Shown here piece after piece: positions 15,945 to 22,517 of a DNA stretch of 32,124 nucleotides. Under the pieces are notes generated by a model that saw only the letters and a program-made list of their open reading frames with translations, ran no database searches and was not told where the DNA came from. The stretch's first letter is position 1, and each line of letters starts with the position of its first letter. The position numbers were made by a program, and so were the translations under genes. The stretch is taken from NCBI GenBank assembly GCA_011774835.1, contig JAACAK010000032.1, forward strand, positions 30,393 to 62,516. Direction: 5' to 3'. Source of the DNA: Candidatus Kutchimonas denitrificans. Its GTDB lineage: Bacteria; Gemmatimonadota; Gemmatimonadetes; Palauibacterales; KS3-K002.

Positions 15945-17057
15945 CTAGGAAGCCTTCAACGCTTCACCACCGCCGGCGGCACGCAGCTCGCTGGCCAGGT
16001 GCACGGTGCGCGTCGGATAGGCGAACTCGACCTCCATCTCCTCCAGCCGACGGAAGAGCTCCAGGTTGATCGCCTGCTGGACGTTCATGTACTGGTTGTA
16101 GTCGGGGCTCAGAACGTAGTAGACGACCTCGAACTCGAGAGACGAGTCGGCGAACTGCTTGAAATGGGCCCGGTCGAAGCGGACCGCGCCCTGCGACTCG
16201 ACGATCTCGCGCACCACGCCGGTCACGGCCTCGAGCTTGTCGGCGGGCGTCTGGTACACCACGCCGAAATTGAACACGACGCGGCGCTCCGCCATCTTGC
16301 CGTAATTGCGGATCCGGCTGTTCACCAGGTCGGTGTTGGTGAAGATCAGCTGCTCGCCCGACAGGCTGCGGATCCGCGTCGTCTTCAGCCCCACAACCTC
16401 CACCGTGCCCAGCATGTCGCCGATGATCAGGAAGTCACCGGTGACGAACGGCTTGTCGACCACAATGGCCAGGGACGAGAAGATGTCGGACATGACGCTC
16501 TGCAGCGCCAGCGCCACCGCGATGCCGCCGACGCCCAGTCCGGTCAGCAGCGCGGTCACGTCGACGCCCACGTTGTCGAGGGCCAGGATCATCGCCATCA
16601 CCCAGACCAGCACCCGCACGACCACCGAGACCCACCGGAGCTCCATGGTTTCCGCGGGGCTCGGTTCGCCGCGAGCGCGCATCGCTCGCTCGAAGTACTT
16701 CTCGACGATGAAGATGACCCAGACGGCGAGTTGGGCCGCCGCCGAGAAGATGAAGACGATGCGGAAGAAGTTGTGAACCGCGCCGGGTAGGGTCAGGGCC
16801 GACGTCCCGGCGTAGAGCGCCGCCGCAATCTGGAAATGCCCTCGCACTCGCTCGAGTATGCCGTTGATGATCTCGGCGGGCATGGCGGCGCTGACGGTCT
16901 CGTCCTTGAGTTTCGGCGCCAGCCGCCTGGCCAGCGCCCTGAGCCAGCGCGGCAGCAGTTTGAGCGCCAGCCAGATGACGAGCGCGACCAGCAGCGCCCG
17001 CACCCAGACTTCGAGGGAGTTTTCGAGAATCATCGTCGTTTCGAACCATTGCGGCAT
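15945..17057 (-). CDS. MscS-family mechanosensitive ion channel
   Basis: A 370-residue small-conductance mechanosensitive channel. Predicted membrane helices lie near 18-36, 72-90, 100-120, 142-162 and 165-200. The last is the pore-lining TM3, TALLTGLGVGGIAVALALQS, with the Gly/Ala packing characteristic of MscS, followed by SVMSDIFSSLAIVVDKPF. The beta domain (about 205-265, GDFLIIGDMLGTVEVVGLKTTRIRS) and the alpha/beta C-terminal domain complete the family. It releases solutes on hypo-osmotic shock at the inner membrane. The upstream 200 nt should hold its promoter and contain an 11-bp inverted repeat. Confidence 0.95.
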   Translation of the reverse strand: MPQWFETTMILENSLEVWVRALLVALVIWLALKLLPRWLRALARRLAPKLKDETVSAAMPAEIINGILERVRGHFQIAAALYAGTSALTLPGAVHNFFRIVFIFSAAAQLAVWVIFIVEKYFERAMRARGEPSPAETMELRWVSVVVRVLVWVMAMILALDNVGVDVTALLTGLGVGGIAVALALQSVMSDIFSSLAIVVDKPFVTGDFLIIGDMLGTVEVVGLKTTRIRSLSGEQLIFTNTDLVNSRIRNYGKMAERRVVFNFGVVYQTPADKLEAVTGVVREIVESQGAVRFDRAHFKQFADSSLEFEVVYYVLSPDYNQYMNVQQAINLELFRRLEEMEVEFAYPTRTVHLASELRAAGGGEALKAS

Positions 17058-17149
17058 GGGTCAATCTCTCCACGGCTGGGTTGCTTCGGCGATGCTTCGG
17101 GCTTGCCTGTGGCCTGTCAGAATAGAAAGCGACGGGCGGCCGGGCAACG

Positions 17150-17262
17150 CAGAGGCGGGTTTGCGGTATGCGGTGCGCCGGTGTGCAGTGTACCCGGCGC
17201 ACCGAACCACCCCACCTCATACCGACGCGCTGCACACCGCACACCGGGGGGTGGGGGGCGGG
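17150..17262. repeat. Short-word repeat tract with 11-bp inverted repeat
   Basis: Words such as GCGGTATGCGGTG, GGTGTGCAG, CTGCACAC and GCACACC recur in both orientations. CGGTGCGCCGG (17171-17181) and CCGGCGCACCG (17194-17204) form a perfect 11-bp stem with a 12-nt loop. The tract ends in a G-rich run beside the terminator of the small membrane gene and lies upstream of MscS. No coding potential is seen. Confidence 0.5.
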
Positions 17263-17264
17263 GC

Positions 17265-17305
17265 AAAAAAATGCGCCGATCGCGTGACGAATCACGGATC
17301 GGCGC
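17265..17305 (-). terminator. Intrinsic terminator with UUCG tetraloop, leftward
   Basis: On the minus strand a 9-bp stem GCGCCGATC/GATCGGCGC (17297-17305 with 17273-17281) continues into a 5-bp CGTGA/TCACG stem capped by TTCG, with one bulged base. It is followed by A and seven T residues (17271-17265). It lies 32 nt after the stop of the 44-residue gene and strongly supports a leftward transcript there. Confidence 0.9.
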
Positions 17306-17336
17306 GGTCGTGGTCCGCGGGTATCTGTCGCTCGAT

Positions 17337-17471
17337 CTATGAGTCAGAGTCGGAGTCGCACCCTGACGCCGGGTTCGGCGCGGTGCCCAGCGAAACGACC
17401 AGTGCGCGGCCCCAACTCTCTGTGAACAGTATTACAATCAACAGCCAGAACAGCCAGCCGAATTCGTACAC
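17337..17471 (-). CDS. 44-residue single-span membrane protein
   Basis: A short open frame starting at a GTG (17471) with a strong AAGGAGGA ribosome site 6 nt upstream and an intrinsic terminator immediately downstream. The product begins MYEFGWLFWLLIVILF, one transmembrane helix, followed by a polar middle and an acidic Asp-Ser repeat tail ending CDSDSDS. No family is recognised. It is divergent from the class V aminotransferase gene and separated from MscS by its terminator, so it appears to be a one-gene transcription unit. The ribosome site, hydrophobic helix and terminator together make it much more credible than a random frame. The function is unknown; a small regulatory subunit of a membrane complex is one possibility. 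Confidence 0.65.
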   Translation of the reverse strand: MYEFGWLFWLLIVILFTESWGRALVVSLGTAPNPASGCDSDSDS

Positions 17472-17574
17472 GTTGATTCCTCCTTCACGTCCTCTCTTGC
17501 CACGTGAGACCCTACGAAGGCGAGGCGGCGGGGGTTTCAGGGGGGCCGGCGAGTTCCGGCGGATCGTCGAATCA

Positions 17575-17583
17575 TGCTATATT
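17575..17583 (+). promoter_or_regulatory. Extended -10 promoter for the aminotransferase operon
   Basis: TGC-TATATT (17575-17583) is an extended -10 element in otherwise GC-rich DNA, with a weak TTCCGG 18 nt upstream. It would give a 5' leader of about 90 nt before the ATG at 17679. Confidence 0.4.
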
Positions 17584-17678
17584 CATAGCTGTAACGGCCA
17601 GCCCCCAGTGGGGAGCGCGCCGGGACTCGATGGTCGCGGCGAACGGCGGCCCGAAACGAGGGAGACGACGGACAACGG

Positions 17679-19151
17679 ATGAGCGAGCTGGAGCGCTACT
17701 TCGACCCCTTCCGGCGTAACACGGTGGGGTGGGACCAGACCTTTTCGACGCCCTACGGCGAGCCGCGCATCGTCTATGCCGACTGGACGGCGAGCGGACG
17801 GCTGTACGGGCCGATCGAGGAGAAGTTGGCGAGAGGGCTCGGCCCGTTCGTGGGGAACACGCACACCGAGTCGAGCGTGACCGGCACCCGGATGACGCTG
17901 GCGTACCGCAAAGCGCAGGGGATCCTGAAGCGGCACGTGAATGCGGGTCCGGACGACGTGGTGCTGACGCCGGGCTTCGGGATGACCGCGGCGGTGAACA
18001 AGTTGCAGCGCATCCTGGGGCTGAAGGTGCCGGAGCAGCTGGTGCCGTTCGTCCAGGTGCCCGAGGATCAGCGCCCGGCTGTGTTCGTGACCCACATGGA
18101 GCACCACTCGAACCATACGTCCTGGCTGGAGACGCTGGCGGAAGTGGTGGTCATTCCGCCGGACGAGGCGGGTCGGGTGGACGTGGGCGCCCTGCCGGGG
18201 CTGCTGGACGAGTACCGGGACCGTCCGCTGAAGATCGGCGCGTTCACCGCCTGTTCGAACGTGACGGGCATCCAGCCGCCGATCCACGAACTGGCGCGTA
18301 TCATGCACGAGCACGGCGGCCTGGCGTTCGTGGACTACGCCGCGTCGGCGCCGTACGTGAAGATCGACATGCACCCGTCCGACCCGCTGGAGAGGCTGGA
18401 CGCGATCTTCTTCTCGCCTCATAAATTCCTGGGCGGCCCCGGCTCGTCGGGAGTGCTGGTGTTCGACTCCAAGCTCTACCAGCGGCAGGTGCCGGACCAG
18501 CCGGGCGGCGGCACGGTGGACTGGACGAATCCGTGGGGCGGCCGCCGGTACCTGGCCGACATCGAGGAACGGGAGGACGGCGGCACGCCCGGGTTCCTGC
18601 AGACGATCAAGGCGGCGCTCTGCGTGCAGCTGAAGGAGCAGATGGGCGTCGGGCGGATGCTCGAGCGGGAGCACGAGCTGAAGCGCTACGCCTTCGACGG
18701 GCTGCGCCGGGTGCCCGGCCTCCACATCCTGGCGGACCCTATCGAGGACCGGCTGGCCATCATCTCGTTCTATATCGAGGACGCCCACTACAACCTGATC
18801 GTCAAGTTGCTGAACGACCGGTTCGGCGTGCAGGTGCGGGGCGGTTGCTCGTGCGCCGGCACCTACGGGCACTACCTGCTCCACGTCGACCCGGCCCGCT
18901 CGAAGTACATCACCGACCTGATCGACAGCGGTGACCTGTCGGAGAAGCCCGGCTGGGTCCGCATGTCGCTCCATCCGACGACGACCGACGAGGAGCTGGA
19001 GTACATCGTCGACGCCATCGGCAAGATCGCGAAGAGCCATGGCGACTGGGCGAAGGAGTACAGCTACTCGAAGACGCGCAACGAATTCACCCCGGTGGCG
19101 GGTGAGTCGTGGGGCGAGGAAGAGCTGGCGGCGTGGTTCGAGCCGAGCTGA
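17679..19151 (+). CDS. Class V aminotransferase-fold PLP enzyme (cysteine desulfurase-like)
   Basis: A 490-residue cytosolic PLP enzyme. Visible features are the THTESSVTGTRMT block (61-73), THMEHHSNHTSWLE with the ring-stacking His near 142, FVDYAAS with the PLP-nitrogen Asp219, and FFSPHKFLGGPGSSG with the Schiff-base Lys249. GGCSCAGTYGHY carries Cys390 and Cys392 where cysteine desulfurases place the mobile catalytic Cys. The protein is longer than typical SufS/NifS because of a C-terminal extension. It could be a selenocysteine-lyase or desulfurase relative or another lyase. It precedes an ornithine-cyclodeaminase-family gene by 105 nt on the same strand, suggesting joint amino-acid chemistry. 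Confidence 0.9.
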   Translation: MSELERYFDPFRRNTVGWDQTFSTPYGEPRIVYADWTASGRLYGPIEEKLARGLGPFVGNTHTESSVTGTRMTLAYRKAQGILKRHVNAGPDDVVLTPGFGMTAAVNKLQRILGLKVPEQLVPFVQVPEDQRPAVFVTHMEHHSNHTSWLETLAEVVVIPPDEAGRVDVGALPGLLDEYRDRPLKIGAFTACSNVTGIQPPIHELARIMHEHGGLAFVDYAASAPYVKIDMHPSDPLERLDAIFFSPHKFLGGPGSSGVLVFDSKLYQRQVPDQPGGGTVDWTNPWGGRRYLADIEEREDGGTPGFLQTIKAALCVQLKEQMGVGRMLEREHELKRYAFDGLRRVPGLHILADPIEDRLAIISFYIEDAHYNLIVKLLNDRFGVQVRGGCSCAGTYGHYLLHVDPARSKYITDLIDSGDLSEKPGWVRMSLHPTTTDEELEYIVDAIGKIAKSHGDWAKEYSYSKTRNEFTPVAGESWGEEELAAWFEPS

Positions 19152-19178
19152 CGACCGGCCGGTCCAGTCCATAGAGTT

Positions 19179-19207
19179 GGGCATCCGCGCGCTACGCTCG
19201 GATGCCC
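19179..19207 (+). other. Intercistronic hairpin
   Basis: GGGCATCCG (19179-19187)/CGGATGCCC (19199-19207) form a perfect 9-bp stem with an 11-nt loop between the aminotransferase and cyclodeaminase genes. It is followed only by GCTTTCG, so it is more likely a partial terminator or an RNA stability element than a full terminator. Confidence 0.5.
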
Positions 19208-19256
19208 GCTTTCGCATCGGCGGCCGTCGCGGGCAAACAGTCGGAGCCAGACAAAC

Positions 19257-20225
19257 ATGAGCGAGATGCTGTATCTGTCGGCCGCCGATGTCGCCGAGGC
19301 CGGCCCGTCGATGAGCGAGATCGTCGAGGCGCTGGAGCGCATGTTCGTCGAGAAGGCGAAAGGCGCGGTAGAGATGCCGCCGAAGCCCGGGGTCCACACC
19401 GCGCCCGACGCGTTCATCCACGCCATGCCCGCCTACATCCCGGCGATGAGCGCGGCCGGCATGAAATGGGTGGCGGGCTATCCTCAGAATCGGGAGCGAG
19501 GTCTGCCCTATGTTACCGGGCTGCTGATCCTGAACGATCCGGAGACCGGCCTGCCGCTGGCGGTGATGGACGCCACCTGGATCACGGCGATGCGGACCGG
19601 CGCGGCCACCGCGGTGGCGGCGAAGCGCCTGGCTCGCCCGGACGCGAGCCGGGTCGGCATCGTCGCCTGCGGCGTCCAGGGCCGCAGCAACCTGGAAGCC
19701 CTGTCCTGCGTGCTGGAGATCGAGAAGGTGAAGGCGTACGACATCCGTCCCCAGGCGGCCCGGGACTACGCGGCCGAGATGGGCGAGCGGCTGGGTCTCG
19801 CGGTGGAGCCCGTGAACGAGCTGCGGGCCGCGGTGAGCGACCTGGACGTAGTGGTGACCAGCGGTCCCATATTGAAGAACCCGGACCCGAGCATCGACGC
19901 TGGCTGGCTGTCGCCCGGCGGCTTCGCCTGCGCCCTCGACTTCGATTCCTACTGGACCGGGGCGGCGCTGGCCGAAGCCGATCTCTTGGCCACCGACGAC
20001 AAAAACCAGATGGAGTACTACCGAACGGTGGGCTACTTCGCCGCGACGCCGGAGCCCCACGCCGAGCTGGCCGAGCTGGTCTCCGGCGCGAAGACGGGGC
20101 GCCGGAGCGCTGAAGAGCGGGCGATCTGCATCAACCTGGGGCTGGCGCTGGAGGATATGGCGACCGCAGTTCTCGTCTACGAACGGGCCAAGGCACAGGA
20201 CATCGGCAGGTGGCTACAGCTGTAG
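19257..20225 (+). CDS. Ornithine cyclodeaminase/mu-crystallin family protein
   Basis: A 322-residue NAD(P)-binding enzyme of the ornithine cyclodeaminase, alanine dehydrogenase and mu-crystallin family. Lys70 in GMKWVAGYPQN and Arg113 in AMRTGAATAVAAKRLA are the conserved substrate-binding residues. The dinucleotide loop reads VACGVQGRSN (136-145), where the usual first glycine is replaced by alanine. LDVVVTSGPIL and GWLSPGGF complete the Rossmann part. The reaction may be ketimine reduction or amino-acid dehydrogenation; ornithine itself is not implied. The start has GGAG at 9 nt. The gene ends 6 nt before the first tRNA-Pro fragment. Confidence 0.9.
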   Translation: MSEMLYLSAADVAEAGPSMSEIVEALERMFVEKAKGAVEMPPKPGVHTAPDAFIHAMPAYIPAMSAAGMKWVAGYPQNRERGLPYVTGLLILNDPETGLPLAVMDATWITAMRTGAATAVAAKRLARPDASRVGIVACGVQGRSNLEALSCVLEIEKVKAYDIRPQAARDYAAEMGERLGLAVEPVNELRAAVSDLDVVVTSGPILKNPDPSIDAGWLSPGGFACALDFDSYWTGAALAEADLLATDDKNQMEYYRTVGYFAATPEPHAELAELVSGAKTGRRSAEERAICINLGLALEDMATAVLVYERAKAQDIGRWLQL

Positions 20226-20231
20226 GGAACG

Positions 20232-20283
20232 GCGCCTGAATGGGGTTCAGGAGGTCGCGGGTTCGAATCCCGCCGTCCCGACT
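20232..20283 (+). repeat. Partial tRNA-Pro(GGG), left copy of 52-bp direct repeat
   Basis: The sequence covers the anticodon arm (CCTGA-ATGGGGT-TCAGG, anticodon GGG), variable loop, T arm (GCGGG-TTCGAAT-CCCGC) and 3' acceptor strand CGTCCCGA of a tRNA-Pro. The 5' half (acceptor 5' strand and D arm) is absent. It is identical at 51 of 52 positions to 22007-22058. A tRNA 3' part of this size is the typical attachment-site core of tyrosine-recombinase elements. Confidence 0.85.
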
Positions 20284-20552
20284 TGTCATCGGAGAGAAGC
20301 CTGTCGGTTCCCTAGACTCTGTCGCCATTCCTCTTCTCTGAGCCCTGTCCCCGCCCAGGTGTCGCAGGCCGGAGCAGGTCAGCGCCTCCTTGCAGGGTCA
20401 CGCTCCAGCGCACTGGGTGCAGTGTTGCTCAGTGGCGAGCTTTTCAAAGGACGGCGTCAGAGATACTTGCAGTTTTTCAGACAATTGTGTAGATAGGACG
20501 AACAGTGCGGTTCCGACTGTTCGATTTGAGAACCCCTCAGAAGGAGGGACCA
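20284..20552 (+). promoter_or_regulatory. Promoter and hairpin upstream of the cassette peptide gene
   Basis: TTGCAG (20467-20472) and TAGATA (20490-20495) are spaced exactly 17 nt. A perfect 8-bp inverted repeat, CGAACAGT (20499-20506)/ACTGTTCG (20516-20523) with a 9-nt loop, begins near the predicted start of transcription. It could be an operator or a 5' leader hairpin. The rest of the stretch has no gene. Confidence 0.5.
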
Positions 20553-20759
20553 ATGGCCCGAACGGCGCGTCTAATGCTTGGTGTGGCGGCTATCTTTGTG
20601 GGTGGTGTGTTGTTCACTGCATCCACCCCCAATGTAGCGGCGTGCAGTGCAGCAGCCTGCGGGTTCCCCTGCACGTGCAACGCGACGGGAAACGCCTACT
20701 GTGGAGGCGAGGGTTGTGCACCTGATTGTGAGAAGATGTGGCTGGCCGAGCCAAAATGA
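20553..20759 (+). CDS. Cys-rich exported small peptide precursor
   Basis: A 68-residue precursor with a strong AAGGAGG ribosome site before the ATG at 20553. Residues 1-30 form a signal peptide (basic MARTAR, hydrophobic core LMLGVAAIFVGGVLF). It ends STPNVAAC, which could be a lipobox with Cys31 lipidated or an ordinary cleavage site. The mature part of about 38 residues has seven cysteines (31, 36, 40, 42, 50, 55, 59) in a C-x4-C-x3-C-x-C-x7-C-x4-C-x3-C pattern. If Cys31 is lipidated, the other six can form three disulfides. The stop overlaps the next start as ATGA. The layout recalls Bacteroidota NVEALA peptides, which occur beside six-bladed propeller genes, but the sequence differs. Confidence 0.75.
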   Translation: MARTARLMLGVAAIFVGGVLFTASTPNVAACSAAACGFPCTCNATGNAYCGGEGCAPDCEKMWLAEPK

Positions 20760-21799
20760 CTCTCATGGCTCTGGCGGAACCTCAGATGAGGCGGCCCTGC
20801 AGGATTCTGAGCTTGCCGTTGGCACTATTGGCGCTAGCTGCCCTAGACTGCACACAGAGAGAAACAGCAAAGCAGGAAACGCGCGCTGCGGTAGCCGTTA
20901 GCGCGTCCGCGCGCGCCACGGAGCGGGTTCACGCAGTTACTCGCTGGGATACGGTTTTCGCGGTCGGGGGCGCCGCAGACGACAGCACGCTACTACTTCC
21001 ACGTCTGATCGCTGCTGGAAAGGGCGCTGTCTACGCCTACGACTACGGGGACAATTCAGTCAAGGCGTTCGACGACGGCGGACGCCTAAGGTGGCGCTTT
21101 GGGCGGCGAGGCGAAGGTCCGGGCGAGTTTATGAACCCGTTCGACATCGATGTTGGACCCGATGGTACTATCTGGGTCTTGGACGTGGATGCCGGGAGAA
21201 TAACACACCTCTCAAGTGAAGGCTCGCTACTCGGGCTTTTTCGGCCAGAGGTGACAGTGTTCGAGAGTCTAGTTCCAGGCAATGAACGAGTTACGATCAT
21301 GTCGGTTTCACTCGATCCCTTCTGGATGACTGTCGATCTTGAGGGTAAGACGCTCGCGCAAGGCAGTGCACCAATCCGGAAGCTGAGTGAGATACCTCCT
21401 CATTTGCGTCAATCGCTTGCATCAGGTGCAGCAAGCGGTAGCGTCTGGGCGATAGCCTTCGTGTTTGGGGATCCGATCCTGGTGTACGACGGGGCAGAAG
21501 TGCGATGCCGCGGCTGGCTGGTCGAGGGGGCCGACTTCCCTCCACGGCAGCCGGATGGCCCGGCAACTGTGTGGGCCGCGGCCCTCGCCACAACTGACAG
21601 TAGCGTGTTCGTTCTAGCGCGCGGAGAGACTGACAAACGATTACAGTTGATCGACGTCTACTCAGCATTCGACTGTAGCTATCAGTATACCTATGTTCTC
21701 CCGAGGCGGGTCATGGCAATGGCCTTTGCAGACGGTGTCTTCTATTTCGAATTCGAAGATCCGATGCCGGTAATAATCGGCCTGAGGCCTGCTTCCTGA
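20756..21799 (+). CDS. Exported six-bladed beta-propeller protein of the cassette
   Basis: A 347-residue protein from the ATG at 20756, which overlaps the peptide stop codon; a GTG six codons upstream is in frame. The hydrophobic segment ILSLPLALLALAAL (17-30) ends at Cys32 and may be a lipoprotein signal, although Asp before the Cys is atypical. Propeller repeats follow, with RWRFGRRGEGPGEFMNPFDI (112-131), the group's GPGEF motif, and DVGPDGTIWVLDVD. Translational coupling to the Cys-rich peptide suggests that the two products act together at the cell surface or in the periplasm. Codons look more AT-tolerant than those of neighbouring genes, in keeping with acquisition by transfer. Confidence 0.78.
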   Translation: MTLMALAEPQMRRPCRILSLPLALLALAALDCTQRETAKQETRAAVAVSASARATERVHAVTRWDTVFAVGGAADDSTLLLPRLIAAGKGAVYAYDYGDNSVKAFDDGGRLRWRFGRRGEGPGEFMNPFDIDVGPDGTIWVLDVDAGRITHLSSEGSLLGLFRPEVTVFESLVPGNERVTIMSVSLDPFWMTVDLEGKTLAQGSAPIRKLSEIPPHLRQSLASGAASGSVWAIAFVFGDPILVYDGAEVRCRGWLVEGADFPPRQPDGPATVWAAALATTDSSVFVLARGETDKRLQLIDVYSAFDCSYQYTYVLPRRVMAMAFADGVFYFEFEDPMPVIIGLRPAS

Positions 21800-22006
21800 G
21801 CGGCACGAGCTTGTTGGCGGCAAAGACAGTGGCTTGTTCCAATGGCCTACCGCCATTGTCATGGGCTTTCTGAGCACCCTATCTGATTCTCGTGCAGACA
21901 GTGCCAGCGTCAGTGGCACCGCCCACTGCTGCTGGCTGCTGCTCACGAGCGTTGAGGTGTCGAAAAGCTCCGAAAACTGCTGCTCACTGCTGCTGACGCG
22001 CATCCA
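21800..22006. other. Non-coding right end of the cassette
   Basis: No credible gene is seen. GACAGTGGC...GCCATTGTC (about 21825-21860) could form a 9-bp stem with one G-T pair, placed where a terminator for the propeller gene would be, but it has no T-run. The words CTGCTGCT and TGCTGCTCAC recur around 21930-21995. Confidence 0.35.
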
Positions 22007-22058
22007 GCGCCTGAATGGGGTTCAGGAGGTGGCGGGTTCGAATCCCGCCGTCCCGACT
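22007..22058 (+). repeat. Partial tRNA-Pro(GGG), right copy of 52-bp direct repeat
   Basis: This copy has the same anticodon arm, T arm and 3' acceptor strand as 20232-20283, with a single difference (G instead of C at the end of the variable loop). Again no 5' tRNA half precedes it, so it cannot encode a functional tRNA. Confidence 0.85.
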
Positions 22059-22180
22059 GGTGTAGCAGGCACTTACCGCACATTCTGCATCATTAGGCCG
22101 CCCGTCACGATGCAGGATGCACACCTGTGGGAACACACCTGGAACACACGTTGCACGAGCGCGCTCGGGTGCTTTTCTGA
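22059..22180. repeat. Flank with tandem GGAACACAC motif
   Basis: GGAACACAC occurs at 22130-22138 and 22141-22149, an 11-bp period, about 70 bp outside the right tRNA fragment. Closely spaced short repeats beside an att site could be recombinase arm-binding sites, but two copies are weak evidence. Confidence 0.3.
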
Positions 22181-22357
22181 CTAACGCCACCCCTGCGCGG
22201 TGCACTCACCCGGCTCGACGGCGATGGCGGGATGCACGTCCGGCGGCGGCCCTCCGAACGGCGACGTGGGCTCGTTCCTATCGGCACACGCGGTCAGTGC
22301 GATCGACGCGGCGATGAGCGTCTTGGCGATCGGGAAGTGGGTCGTTAGGCGAGCCAT
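22181..22357 (-). CDS. Small putative lipoprotein
   Basis: A 58-residue precursor. The ATG at 22357 is preceded by GGGGGA. The signal peptide, with core TLIAASIALTAC, ends in the lipobox LTAC, so the mature peptide of about 35 residues would be membrane-anchored. It continues ADRNEPTSPFGGPPPDVHPA and has one further Cys near the C-terminus (GECTAQGWR). Proline-rich short lipoproteins of this style are frequent in similar genomes; no function is known. It lies just outside the cassette on the opposite strand and downstream of the leucine-rich-repeat gene. Confidence 0.6.
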   Translation of the reverse strand: MARLTTHFPIAKTLIAASIALTACADRNEPTSPFGGPPPDVHPAIAVEPGECTAQGWR

Positions 22358-22517
22358 CGTGTCCCCCACGGTTCGTGGAGCCGGATCGCTGGCTGGGGCG
22401 GGATGAGCCCGTCCCCCCCGGTCTAGCGGGCATCGGAGCGTCCGGCCATGACGTGTTGTGATATTGGCGGGGGGCGATGATGATAGGGGTTATCGCGCTG
22501 CGAGGCCACCCCGTCGT

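Larger units (their letters stand above)
20232..22058 (+). mobile_element. Putative integrated cassette bounded by tRNA-Pro 3' fragments
   Basis: Two 52-bp direct repeats with a 1,775-bp offset bound a segment that looks less GC-rich than its surroundings. It holds a promoter, a Cys-rich peptide gene and a coupled beta-propeller gene. No recombinase gene is present inside. The repeats resemble attL/attR at a tRNA, but neither side has the intact tRNA, so the segment may be a remnant of a larger element or moved by a recombinase supplied elsewhere. Confidence 0.55.

Noticed and set aside
17583-20060. An 825-codon open frame on the minus strand
   Set aside because: It is antisense to the well-supported aminotransferase and cyclodeaminase genes. 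Its product is His/Arg/Val-rich low-complexity sequence typical of shadow frames in GC-rich DNA.
20232-20283. Functional tRNA-Pro
   Set aside because: The 5' acceptor strand and D arm are missing upstream of both copies.
20232-22058. Small minus-strand peptides across each tRNA fragment (RDGGIRTR...LLNPIQ type)
   Set aside because: These are the well-known artefactual translations of tRNA sequence, not proteins.
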